NCBI GenBank assembly: GCA_030152305.1
Contig: JASKOM010000002.1
Coordinates: 186,001 to 250,000, forward strand
DNA: 64,000 bases
Source of the DNA: Campylobacterota bacterium
GTDB taxonomy: Bacteria > Campylobacterota > Campylobacteria > Campylobacterales > Thiovulaceae
Reading direction: 5' to 3'
The first letter of the stretch is position 1. Each line of letters begins with the position of its first letter. The notes under the pieces were generated by a model. It was not told the origin of the DNA, made no database searches, and worked only from the letters and a program-made list of their open reading frames with translations. The position numbers and the translations under genes were made by a program. Below, piece by piece: positions 26,976 to 33,761 of this stretch.

Positions 26976-27254
26976 TTAAAATTTAAACGGTTTAATTGGT
27001 TCTATTCCGATAGGTTTTGGCTGAATTCCACCGCCATATTGACCCATTTGTCGATCCATTTTGACATCATAATTATATTTGCTCTCGAATTTGTCGTTAA
27101 ATTTTGCACCAACATCCACATTATAATTCATACGATCCGATGGATTATTTAAATCGTATTTATATCTTTGACCGCTATAACCTTGATAATCTGCTGATAA
27201 ACCAGTTGCAAAAACTAGCATTAAAGCCACGAACGATAATTTTTTTGTTTTCAT
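26976..27254 (-). CDS. Small secreted protein between cas2 and cas1
   Basis: 92 residues, unknown family. A clear signal peptide (KKLSFVALMLVFATGLSA, cut about residue 21) is followed by a tyrosine-, asparagine- and glycine-rich mature chain (YQGYSGQRYKYDLN, YNYDVKMDRQMGQYGGG). Preceded by a ribosome-binding site AATGGAGAA. The gaps to cas2 and cas1 are 33 and 30 bases, so it sits inside the operon. A secreted product is unexpected among adaptation genes. A one-base variant of the 9-mer (TGATGAGGT) lies just after it. Confidence 0.65.
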   Translation of the reverse strand: MKTKKLSFVALMLVFATGLSADYQGYSGQRYKYDLNNPSDRMNYNVDVGAKFNDKFESKYNYDVKMDRQMGQYGGGIQPKPIGIEPIKPFKF

Positions 27255-27287
27255 TTTTTTAATTCTCCATTAATTTATTTTTCAAGA

Positions 27288-27566
27288 TCAAGAAAAGAAA
27301 AGATCTTCTTTGATTTCTCCAAGAATAATTTTGTTTGTAATATTTGGATTCAAAAAAGTATAAATAATTAATGAATCCAAACTGCCATCATGTTTTTCAA
27401 ATGCCTGTTCAAGCTCTTTAATAAGTTTTTGAAATTTACTTTCAAGGAGTTCGCCTTCAAAAACTGAAAACTGAACTCGATATAAATATTTTTCTGCTAT
27501 TTTTTTAACAGATCTATATAAACTTTTATTTTTATCTCGAATATCATAAAATAAAATAACTAACAA
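27288..27566 (-). CDS. cas2: CRISPR adaptation protein Cas2
   Basis: 92 residues, typical length. Starts MLVILFYDIRDKNK with the conserved aspartate in YDI, then YLYRVQFSVFEGEL, a Cas2 signature. It scaffolds the Cas1 dimers during spacer integration. The start is TTG; I see no ATG nearby and no clear ribosome-binding site, only 9 bases after the NYN gene stop, so it may rely on translational coupling. Confidence 0.9.
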   Translation of the reverse strand: MLVILFYDIRDKNKSLYRSVKKIAEKYLYRVQFSVFEGELLESKFQKLIKELEQAFEKHDGSLDSLIIYTFLNPNITNKIILGEIKEDLFFS

Positions 27567-27575
27567 AATTAATAA

Positions 27576-28148
27576 TTAATTATCGTTTTTAACGACCTCA
27601 TCGTAATTACTAATCATTGTTAATTGATCTAAATTATCATCATCGTTAGTTTTATCATCTTGATTATTAAGATATTGATCGATATCGATAAAACCAGAAG
27701 CGATTTGTCGTAATTCTCGAGAAGAACTATTATAAAAAGATGCGATTTCAACACGAATACCCATTTTTCGTAATTCTCTAACAAGAGGAATAAAATCGCC
27801 ATCACCAGAAACAATAACGATAATATCAGGTTTATTCGAAGTAGCAACTCGCATAATATCCATTGTCATTTCAACAGCAAAGTTACATTTATAGCTATTA
27901 CCAGAAATAACACCAATTTTCGAAGTAACAAGAAAACCGCTATTAGCTAAGTCTTCAATTTCGCGATCAGCTGAATGTTCAGATCGAGGATCTTTAGGAA
28001 CATAAGCAAAAGCACCAGTTAAGAATCTACCTTCATCTAACGAAACGAGAAAATCATTTAATAATAAATTGTAATCTAGTTTATAACCAGACATTCGAGC
28101 CGAAGAATTGATATTCGCATAATCTAAAAAGAGTTGAACATTTTCCAT
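27576..28148 (-). CDS. NYN-domain (LabA/DUF88-like) nuclease
   Basis: 190 residues. PIN-like acid residues are visible: FLDYANI (D9) at the start, SGDGDFIPLVRELRKMG (about residues 117-133), and FAVEMTMDIMR between them. NYN proteins are metal-dependent RNases. The acidic tail (NNQDDKTNDDDNLDQL) is low complexity. It sits between the JAB-E1 gene and cas2 with gaps of 39 and 9 bases. One 9-mer copy (27595) near the 3' end. Confidence 0.82.
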   Translation of the reverse strand: MENVQLFLDYANINSSARMSGYKLDYNLLLNDFLVSLDEGRFLTGAFAYVPKDPRSEHSADREIEDLANSGFLVTSKIGVISGNSYKCNFAVEMTMDIMRVATSNKPDIIVIVSGDGDFIPLVRELRKMGIRVEIASFYNSSSRELRQIASGFIDIDQYLNNQDDKTNDDDNLDQLTMISNYDEVVKNDN

Positions 28149-28187
28149 TTTATTTTTATCCTTTAATTAATTTAATAAATTTTATAT

Positions 28188-29564
28188 TTAAAGAGTGCAA
28201 GTTCCACATAATAATCTTCTATTTGCAACACTTTCGTGATCTTCATAAATAGACGGAACAAAATTATTTTCAAAAACAGTAATTATTTGATGTTTTGTTT
28301 TTTCAACAAATTGATTAACAATAGTATTTACAGTTAATTGACCCAAGATAGAATTCAATGTTTTAACGGCAGGTTCTTTAACAGTTTTGCCATCGACATA
28401 TCCTTTTTTCTCAAGTTGATTTGAAATATCAGCACCAGCTGATTGTCGTTCATGAGCAATTTTTATATGATTTAATCGTTTTAAACAATGCAAACATACT
28501 TGATCGCCCATTCTAACAGTTATGATTTCACCGCTTTCATCTTCGATTTTACCATCACGAACAGTTATATTAACTCCAATCGATATAAAAGGCACAAAAT
28601 ATTTAAAAGCCAAATCTTGAGCTTTAGCTCTGCTTGAATGATTATCTGTTGCCATTATTATCCAATCAGAAAGAGCGATTATCTCTTCAACTTTTTTATC
28701 ATGAATATCATTTCGAAATGATGATATTTTGGCTTTTGGATTGATATTTTTTAAATGTTTTGATACGACATCAACTTTATAACTTTTATTTACGGCATCT
28801 ATATAATAGGCACCAACGATTCTGTTCATATTAGAAACTTCTAAATAATCATTGTCGATGAGGTTAATTCGCTGAAAACCCATGTGAATTAAACTTTCAG
28901 CAATAACTGAACCAGTTCCACCAGAGCCAACAATAGAAATAGTGGTATCACCAGCGATTTTTCTCATATTATCAAGCCCTAAAGCTAAAACTCCACGATT
29001 AAACATTTCACCGTCAAAAAAAACATCTGAACCTTTAAAATCAGAAGATTTAATATTTTCAGAAATTAATTGAGTTTTTATTTCAGCAAATGAAGCTCGA
29101 GATTCAAATCTAGATTTTTTATTATTTTTAATTTCGATGTTATTCCAGATTCTTGCAGAATATTCTGTTTGAGAAAAAACGATAGAACCGTAATAAAAAT
29201 CAAAATTATCAATTAAAAACCGATGAAAATTAATTTCATCGCGATCATCAACACCAGAAAAAGAAACAAAAGCTTTAGCAAACGGATGAGTATGAACATC
29301 GATAATAGAATCTACATCATAACGATTTTGAAGTTCCTTTAAAGTATTGATTATAAAAATTTCACTCATTCGCAAAAAAGTAATTGATTGATTAACATAT
29401 TCATCTTTTGATGGATATCGAACATCTCGAACTGTAAAAATTTCATTTCCACCGATTTTTTCTCGTTTTGCAAGAAGAACAGCAAAAGCTTCTTTTGATA
29501 AATCAGCAAGTAAATTTTCACGGAGACTATTTAAAGCTCCGTTTTGAAATTTAATTAAATTCAT
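28188..29564 (-). CDS. JAB metalloprotease - E1 (ThiF) fusion
   Basis: 458 residues. Residues 1-140 form a JAB/JAMM domain: glutamate 25, then DVHTHPFAKAFVSFSGVDD with H91, H93, S103 and D106 as zinc-site residues. Residues 205-458 form an E1/ThiF domain with the ATP-binding motif IVGSGGTGSVIAESL and LIDND. Two cysteine pairs (CLHC about 352, CGTC near the end) probably bind zinc. In bacterial ubiquitin-like systems E1 adenylates the modifier and JAB removes it; here one chain holds both. It follows the E2-like gene after 9 bases. One 9-mer copy (28856). Confidence 0.85.
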   Translation of the reverse strand: MNLIKFQNGALNSLRENLLADLSKEAFAVLLAKREKIGGNEIFTVRDVRYPSKDEYVNQSITFLRMSEIFIINTLKELQNRYDVDSIIDVHTHPFAKAFVSFSGVDDRDEINFHRFLIDNFDFYYGSIVFSQTEYSARIWNNIEIKNNKKSRFESRASFAEIKTQLISENIKSSDFKGSDVFFDGEMFNRGVLALGLDNMRKIAGDTTISIVGSGGTGSVIAESLIHMGFQRINLIDNDYLEVSNMNRIVGAYYIDAVNKSYKVDVVSKHLKNINPKAKISSFRNDIHDKKVEEIIALSDWIIMATDNHSSRAKAQDLAFKYFVPFISIGVNITVRDGKIEDESGEIITVRMGDQVCLHCLKRLNHIKIAHERQSAGADISNQLEKKGYVDGKTVKEPAVKTLNSILGQLTVNTIVNQFVEKTKHQIITVFENNFVPSIYEDHESVANRRLLCGTCTL

Positions 29565-29573
29565 AATAAAAAA

Positions 29574-30290
29574 TTAATCGTGGCTTTCTAAGACTTCAGC
29601 AATTAATTTAAAATATGTCCAGATATTATCACCTTGATTCCAATCACCCCGTTGTTTAATTGGAGCAGGATTCCATTGACCAGCAGGAACATAAACACAA
29701 TACCATTTCCAACCATAAGAAAGCGGTTCTTTATCAGCTTCGTGATATGCCGCATTAAAAAAATGACCATTTGCTGATTCAGGAATATCAGCTTTCATAT
29801 AAAAACCAATTGGTGGTTCCGATGGATAATTATCAGGAAATTTAATTAATAACGGTGTTGTTTTTGCAATATGATGCCAATTTTGTGGGAGTTTATAAGT
29901 TGGAACAACCATCCAGTTTGCACCTTCTTCATCAAAAGTAATACCATCTCTGAATAATTTCGAAGCAATATCATAAACTTGTTCAGTAATAATATTTTTG
30001 GAAATATGAGTTCTATTGCCTGTAAAAGTTGAACCTTTTGTTCGATCTGGAATTGAGCTAATTTTGCCGTTTTTGCCTGTTAATTCATCAACATAATATA
30101 ATTTGTTTTCATCGATCGTTTTAAAACTTTTACCAGAACCTGAAGTATTTTCGATAATTGCTCGTCGTCCTGCTTTGCCACCAGTTGCCATTTGTTTAAC
30201 TTCACTACCTTTTATGTAACCACCTGCATTTGGAACTGCTACTCGTTTTCCGTTTATAATCGCCGTTGATCCGTATGGATTATTTGCCAT
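29574..30290 (-). CDS. Prokaryotic E2-like protein, possibly with N-terminal ubiquitin-like part
   Basis: 238 residues. The C-terminal half resembles the Prok-E2_E family: LLIKFPDNYPSEPPIGFYM, HFFNAAYHE (H176, H183), WKWYCVYV (C198, candidate catalytic cysteine), WNPAP and WNQGDNIWTYFKLIAEVL. The N-terminal 85 residues (AIINGKRVAVPNAGGYIKGS, then FKTIDENKLYYVDEL) faintly resemble multi-ubiquitin repeats, which would make this an E2 carrying its own modifier. That part is an inference. First gene of the operon. Confidence 0.7.
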   Translation of the reverse strand: MANNPYGSTAIINGKRVAVPNAGGYIKGSEVKQMATGGKAGRRAIIENTSGSGKSFKTIDENKLYYVDELTGKNGKISSIPDRTKGSTFTGNRTHISKNIITEQVYDIASKLFRDGITFDEEGANWMVVPTYKLPQNWHHIAKTTPLLIKFPDNYPSEPPIGFYMKADIPESANGHFFNAAYHEADKEPLSYGWKWYCVYVPAGQWNPAPIKQRGDWNQGDNIWTYFKLIAEVLESHD

Positions 30291-30340
30291 TTTTATTTTT
30301 CCTATTTATTTTATTTGTATTTTTTTCTATTCATGACGAA

Positions 30341-30364
30341 ATTATAAATTATAGCTTTGTCAAG
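30341..30364 (-). promoter_or_regulatory. Candidate promoter of the E2-E1-cas operon
   Basis: The minus strand has TTGACA (30359-30364) and TATAAT (30341-30346), but only 12 bases apart. The TATAAT with an AT-rich upstream region is the more likely functional element, as Campylobacterota promoters often lack a -35 box. The ribosome-binding site before the E2-like gene is AGGAAAAATAAA. Confidence 0.35.
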
Positions 30365-30379
30365 TTATGTCTAAAAAAA

Positions 30380-30859
30380 TCAAGTTTTGCTAAATTTATT
30401 AAATAAAAATTGACCAGATGTTGAAGTGATTACAATAATTCCAGCAACAATTTGCCATTGTTCTTGAAAAAGAAATAAACTTCCTAAGATTCCAACAAAA
30501 CTACCAAAATAAACACCATTAAATTTTGATAATTTTCCTAACAAATTGACCTCATCGCTTTTAACATTTGAAGAATAAGCTTGGCTATTTTTCTTTTTAG
30601 CTTTTTCAACATTTAAAAGTTCTGTTAAATGTTGTATTTGTTTAGCCTGTTGATTAATTAAATCTATTTGTTGATTAGTTTGAGCGATCGCTGTTCCCTT
30701 TTCACTTTTTAATCTATCTCGTTCAGCTTTTAATTGATCTCGTTGAACACAACAATCTCCTGAATTACTTTGAGCTTATTTATTTTGAGCTTGAGGCTGT
30801 TTTGACTCTTGTTTAGGTTTATTCTGATTTGTGAACTCATTTGCATGAGGAACTCCCAT
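30380..30859 (-). pseudogene. Coiled-coil / two-segment membrane protein with an internal stop
   Basis: From ATG 30859 the frame reads MGVPHANEFTNQNKPKQESK, reaches an in-frame TAA after NK, then continues in the same frame: DQLKAERDRLKSEKG (coiled coil), KSDEVNLLGKLS, and two hydrophobic segments (GVYFGSFVGILGSLFLF, QWQIVAGIIVITSTSG). Only one codon is wrong, so recent loss, sequencing error or readthrough are all possible. Missing from the ORF track. It contains a 9-mer copy (30549) in its DEV codons. Confidence 0.65.
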
Positions 30860-30875
30860 TTTTCTTCCTTGTGTT

Positions 30876-31700
30876 TTAAATAAAAATCTCTGTTTTTGGT
30901 AAAAGTTGCATTATATTTTTCTTTTGTTTGTTAGAAATAGATGTATTGCAAATAAATAATCTTTTTAAATTTTTTAAATTAATTATCGAATCAGGTAATT
31001 TATTTATTTTGCTACCCGACAAATCTAATTCGTTTAATTTTGTAAGTTTGTCAATCGATTCTGGTAATTCTGTAATTTGACTTTGCCATAAATATAATTT
31101 TTCCAGTTTTGCAAGATTAATTATAGAATTTGGCAATTCTTGTATAGAGGTTTTCCATAAGTAAATTTGTTCTAATTTGCTGAAATTACCTATAAAATTT
31201 GGCAAGTTTTTTATTTTACTGCCACCTAAAGAAATTATTTTTAAATTAGAGAAATCACTAATAAATGGTGGCAAGGTTTCTATTTTGCTATATTTTAAAT
31301 TTAATTTTTTTAATTGTTTGAGAGCATCATAAGTTTTGGGCAAATATAATTTATTTGTATCGGACCATTTAATTATTTGAGTTGTCCAATCAAAATTTTT
31401 ATTTAAAGACGAATTATCAAATTGTCGCAATAATTCAAGTAATTCTTTTGCATGTTGAATGCCTAAATTATAATGATTGTCTCGCAAAATTTCATGATCA
31501 TGAGCCATTGTATTTCGAAATTCTCGAAAATAATGTAATTTTTCGATGACTGTTATTGGCAATATATTTTTCAAATTATTTATATTTTTATAAAAAATAT
31601 TTGTTGCTTTATCGCCATTGAGTTTTTTAACAAGATTTTCTATTTGAGTAGCTAAATTAACACCTTGACCTATTTTGCTATACACAAGATCTTCACTCAC
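30876..31700 (-). CDS. HEPN-like domain fused to leucine-rich repeats
   Basis: 274 residues. The helical N-terminal 95 residues contain FREFRNTMAHDHE, with R62 and H67 spaced as in the HEPN RNase motif (R-x4-6-H). Residues 120-265 are six to seven leucine-rich repeats of the LPxSIxxLxxLxxL type (NLPNFIGNFSKLEQIYLWKT, ELPESIDKLTKLNELDLSGS). A nuclease-type HEPN with LRR sensing would fit a defence or toxin role, but HEPN domains can also be inactive. It stands alone, downstream of AntA/B. Confidence 0.65.
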   Translation of the reverse strand: MSEDLVYSKIGQGVNLATQIENLVKKLNGDKATNIFYKNINNLKNILPITVIEKLHYFREFRNTMAHDHEILRDNHYNLGIQHAKELLELLRQFDNSSLNKNFDWTTQIIKWSDTNKLYLPKTYDALKQLKKLNLKYSKIETLPPFISDFSNLKIISLGGSKIKNLPNFIGNFSKLEQIYLWKTSIQELPNSIINLAKLEKLYLWQSQITELPESIDKLTKLNELDLSGSKINKLPDSIINLKNLKRLFICNTSISNKQKKNIMQLLPKTEIFI

Positions 31701-31791
31701 GAAAAACCTTTTAATTAATTTAATTTTTATAATTTTAATATTATTTTTTATCGTGAATAAAACTGTATTTTAATAAGTTATGTCTAAAACC

Positions 31792-31840
31792 CGTCATCCC
31801 GAAAGCGATAACTTCCAGTAATTTATTTCTGGATCTAATT
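31792..31840. repeat. Dispersed element, GTCATCCCGAAAGCGATAAC family
   Basis: GTCATCCCGAAAGCGATAAC followed by TTCCAGTAATTTATTTCTGGATC, the reverse orientation of the 18463 element. It fills the gap between the HEPN-LRR and AntA/B genes. The preceding AGTTATGTCTAAAA also occurs near 30364. Confidence 0.6.
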
Positions 31841-31850
31841 TATTTGTTGT

Positions 31851-32621
31851 TTAACTTAATAAAAAGTTCTCAAACTGATCAATTTTTGCTTTTATTTTTT
31901 GAAAAATAGTTTTATAAAAAGTTCCAACTTCTAATTCGTGATCGATTAATTTGCTAATTGCACTTTCGATAACAGCCAAATGACGAAGATTATCTTTTGA
32001 CAAATTATCTCGATAACTTTTTAAATCAACTGTTGCAAGAGAAAAATCTTTATTCGTGTTGATTAAAGCCAAACCTCGATAAGTTTCAAGAGTGATTAAT
32101 CGATAATAATTATTGGCATTTTTGCTTCCGTTTGCAAAAGCATTTTTAACTAATCGATCAATCGAATCAGTAACGGCTCTTCGAGGGCTTTTGCCTTCAT
32201 TTCTTATATCTTTCCAACAATCAGATTGAGAACCAGACTTTAATAATTCCAAATATTCTTGTTCAACACGAATAAAATAGTTACGAATTTCATAACCGAA
32301 TAAAGTTTCACTCATCAAAGATACATGTTTTGCTGTTTCAATAGTTATGAGATAATCCGACTTAAAACCTGAAGCTGTAAGGCTTTGAGGTGTTCTATTT
32401 TTGACTTCAGTTTCACTTAAGAAAGCGACCCCTTTTAGGGGGTCGCTCCAAACAACGATAAAATCGATGTTCTCTTTAAACCGACCTCTTTTAATTTGAG
32501 CCTTAATCCAGTCAGTAAAATCTTTTTTCACATATAAAGCTTCATATAATTGACGAGCCGACACGACATTTTGATCCTGATCCCCTATTTTTTGAGGCAC
32601 AATTTGAATTATTTCATTCAT
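31851..32621 (-). CDS. AntA/AntB-type phage antirepressor with in-frame palindrome insertion
   Basis: 256 residues. The AntA/B domain reads VVSARQLYEALYVKKDFTDWIKAQIKRGRFKENIDFIVV, is interrupted by WSDPLKGVAFLSETEVKNRT and about a dozen further residues, and resumes SDYLITIETAKHVSLMSETLFGYEIRNYF. The extra 30-odd residues are partly encoded by a perfect GC-rich palindrome (32425-32446). The C-terminal helical region (ANNYYRLITLETYRGLALIN) resembles other phage antirepressors. No phage structural genes are nearby. Confidence 0.72.
   Translation of the reverse strand: MNEIIQIVPQKIGDQDQNVVSARQLYEALYVKKDFTDWIKAQIKRGRFKENIDFIVVWSDPLKGVAFLSETEVKNRTPQSLTASGFKSDYLITIETAKHVSLMSETLFGYEIRNYFIRVEQEYLELLKSGSQSDCWKDIRNEGKSPRRAVTDSIDRLVKNAFANGSKNANNYYRLITLETYRGLALINTNKDFSLATVDLKSYRDNLSKDNLRHLAVIESAISKLIDHELEVGTFYKTIFQKIKAKIDQFENFLLS
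32425..32446. repeat. GC-rich palindrome inside the AntA/B gene
   Basis: GCGACCCC TTTTAG GGGGTCGC. Eight-base perfect arms, far richer in GC than the surrounding DNA, read in frame as WSDPLKGVA. It resembles palindromic elements that insert into genes without disrupting them. Confidence 0.7.
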
Positions 32622-32736
32622 TAAAAAACTGGTTAAAAATATAAATTAGAAGAAATTGTTTTGTTTGAAGAGCCATTCGTGAAGTTACCAGTTTCAAGAA
32701 ACAAACTCTTCTCAATTTACTTCAATAAGGCTTTAG

Positions 32737-33000
32737 TCAAATTCCCTCCAGAAAACTGGAAGGCAAAAAGATCAATTCTCTTGATATTTCAGCTAGTCTA
32801 TTTTTTAGTTTCTTATTTTCTTGCATTAAAAACTGTGAATCATCTGGCTTAAAAGACATCATTTGTATAGATGAAATAGCTACTTTATTATATTCGTATG
32901 CTATTTCCAATACTTCTTTTTCATTTTGTAATAAATTTAAGTTAGCTTTGATTTCCGAAAAAGTAAAAAAAATTAAAGTTATTAACTGAATCTTTTTCAT
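32737..33000 (-). CDS. Small secreted coiled-coil protein
   Basis: 87 residues, unknown family. Signal peptide MKKIQLITLIFFTFSEIKA, then a helical chain (NLLQNEKEVLEIAYEYNK, LMQENKKLKNRLAEISREL). It follows the decayed gene 33005-33360 by four bases and was probably its operon partner. Could be a remnant of a phage or envelope module; no function assigned. Confidence 0.55.
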   Translation of the reverse strand: MKKIQLITLIFFTFSEIKANLNLLQNEKEVLEIAYEYNKVAISSIQMMSFKPDDSQFLMQENKKLKNRLAEISRELIFLPSSFLEGI

Positions 33001-33004
33001 TTAC

Positions 33005-33360
33005 TTATTTTCCTTTCCATTTTATTTCGTCTTCAAGCATTAAAATAGCCTCATTTACATATGTCTCTTTCAATTCAAGATCCTCTTTTTTATTAACAAG
33101 AGCATCAATTTCTTCAATATGTGTCTGAATAACTTCTTTAAACGACTTTATATCAGTCATAAGTTGCCCATGAATTCTAAAAGATGATTCTTCTCCAGTT
33201 ATCTCCCGACAATCTTTATAAATTTTTTCTATAAGACTATCTCACGGTTATATTTTTCACGATATTTTTTGTTAGCCTAACGAGGATCATTATCTAATTC
33301 CTCCTGAAAATCAGCAAACAAAAATGAACTTGAAATCAACACAATTGAAAATAATTTCAC
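33005..33360 (-). pseudogene. Decayed small secreted protein
   Basis: GTG start at 33360 behind AAAGGAGTTATTT. Reads signal peptide KLFSIVLISSSFLFA, then DFQEELDNDPR and a TAG, then ANKKYREKYNRE, a frameshift, and DSLIEKIYKDCREITGEESS through to IKWKGK and a stop at 33005. Two lesions in about 120 codons mark it as a pseudogene. Helical, secreted partner of 32737-33000. Not in the ORF track. Confidence 0.6.
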
Positions 33361-33414
33361 AAATAACTCCTTTAAAAAACTTAAAATCATTTTGTCAAAA
33401 CTAAAAAATAGTCG

Positions 33415-33442
33415 CCCTGAATACATTTCAGGGTCTTTTTTT
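33415..33442. terminator. Rho-independent terminator
   Basis: CCCTGAA TACAT TTCAGGG followed on the plus strand by TCTTTTTTTT, and on the minus strand by a six-T run after a few bases. It most likely ends the KilA-N/GIY-YIG transcript, but the plus-strand version is stronger. Confidence 0.65.
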
Positions 33443-33451
33443 TAAACCAAT

Positions 33452-33480
33452 AGATCCCGAAACGAATTCGGGAAGACGGG
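33452..33480. repeat. Dispersed element, AGATCCCGAAACGAATTCGG family
   Basis: Short palindromic copy (CCCGAAACGAATTCGGG) between the terminator and the small KilA-N-associated gene. Confidence 0.55.
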
Positions 33481-33542
33481 CGGGAAAGTTATTTAAAGTT
33501 TCGCGATAATTTGTTTAAGTTGTGGATAAGAAATTATCCAAA

Positions 33543-33761
33543 TTACATTTCAATAGATTTTAAATTTGCAAAAATACGAAGTTGTGAAACAGCAGTTGTT
33601 ACCAAAGCATCGAATCGTTCTTTTTTCGGAATATTATTTTCAATTATTTTTGAATTCAGAACTTCTAAGTTTGATAAAACGATTAATTCGTCAATTGAAG
33701 CATAATCGCGAATATTCGTATCGGATGGCTTATCTGGATTTTCATCATTCAAACTGTTCAA
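33543..33761 (-). CDS. Detached KilA-N C-terminal-type module
   Basis: 72 residues. LIVLSNLEVLNSKIIENNIP and KKERFDALVTTAVSQLRIF match the C-terminal tail (LSNLE...LN...RL..L...A..QM) normally found at the end of KilA-N proteins. Here it is a separate frame, overlapping the end of the KilA-N/GIY-YIG gene by 17 bases. It may be a split-off domain that still works with its neighbour or a leftover of an insertion. Confidence 0.55.
   Translation of the reverse strand: MNSLNDENPDKPSDTNIRDYASIDELIVLSNLEVLNSKIIENNIPKKERFDALVTTAVSQLRIFANLKSIEM

Noticed and set aside
30679-30695. GCGATCGC sites as a possible iterated HIP1-like palindrome
   Set aside because: Only a few copies were seen in the window, unlike the ACCTCATCG motif.
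32661-32852. Plus-strand ORF of 63 residues over the secreted coiled-coil gene
   Set aside because: Antisense to a gene with a convincing signal peptide; no ribosome-binding site.
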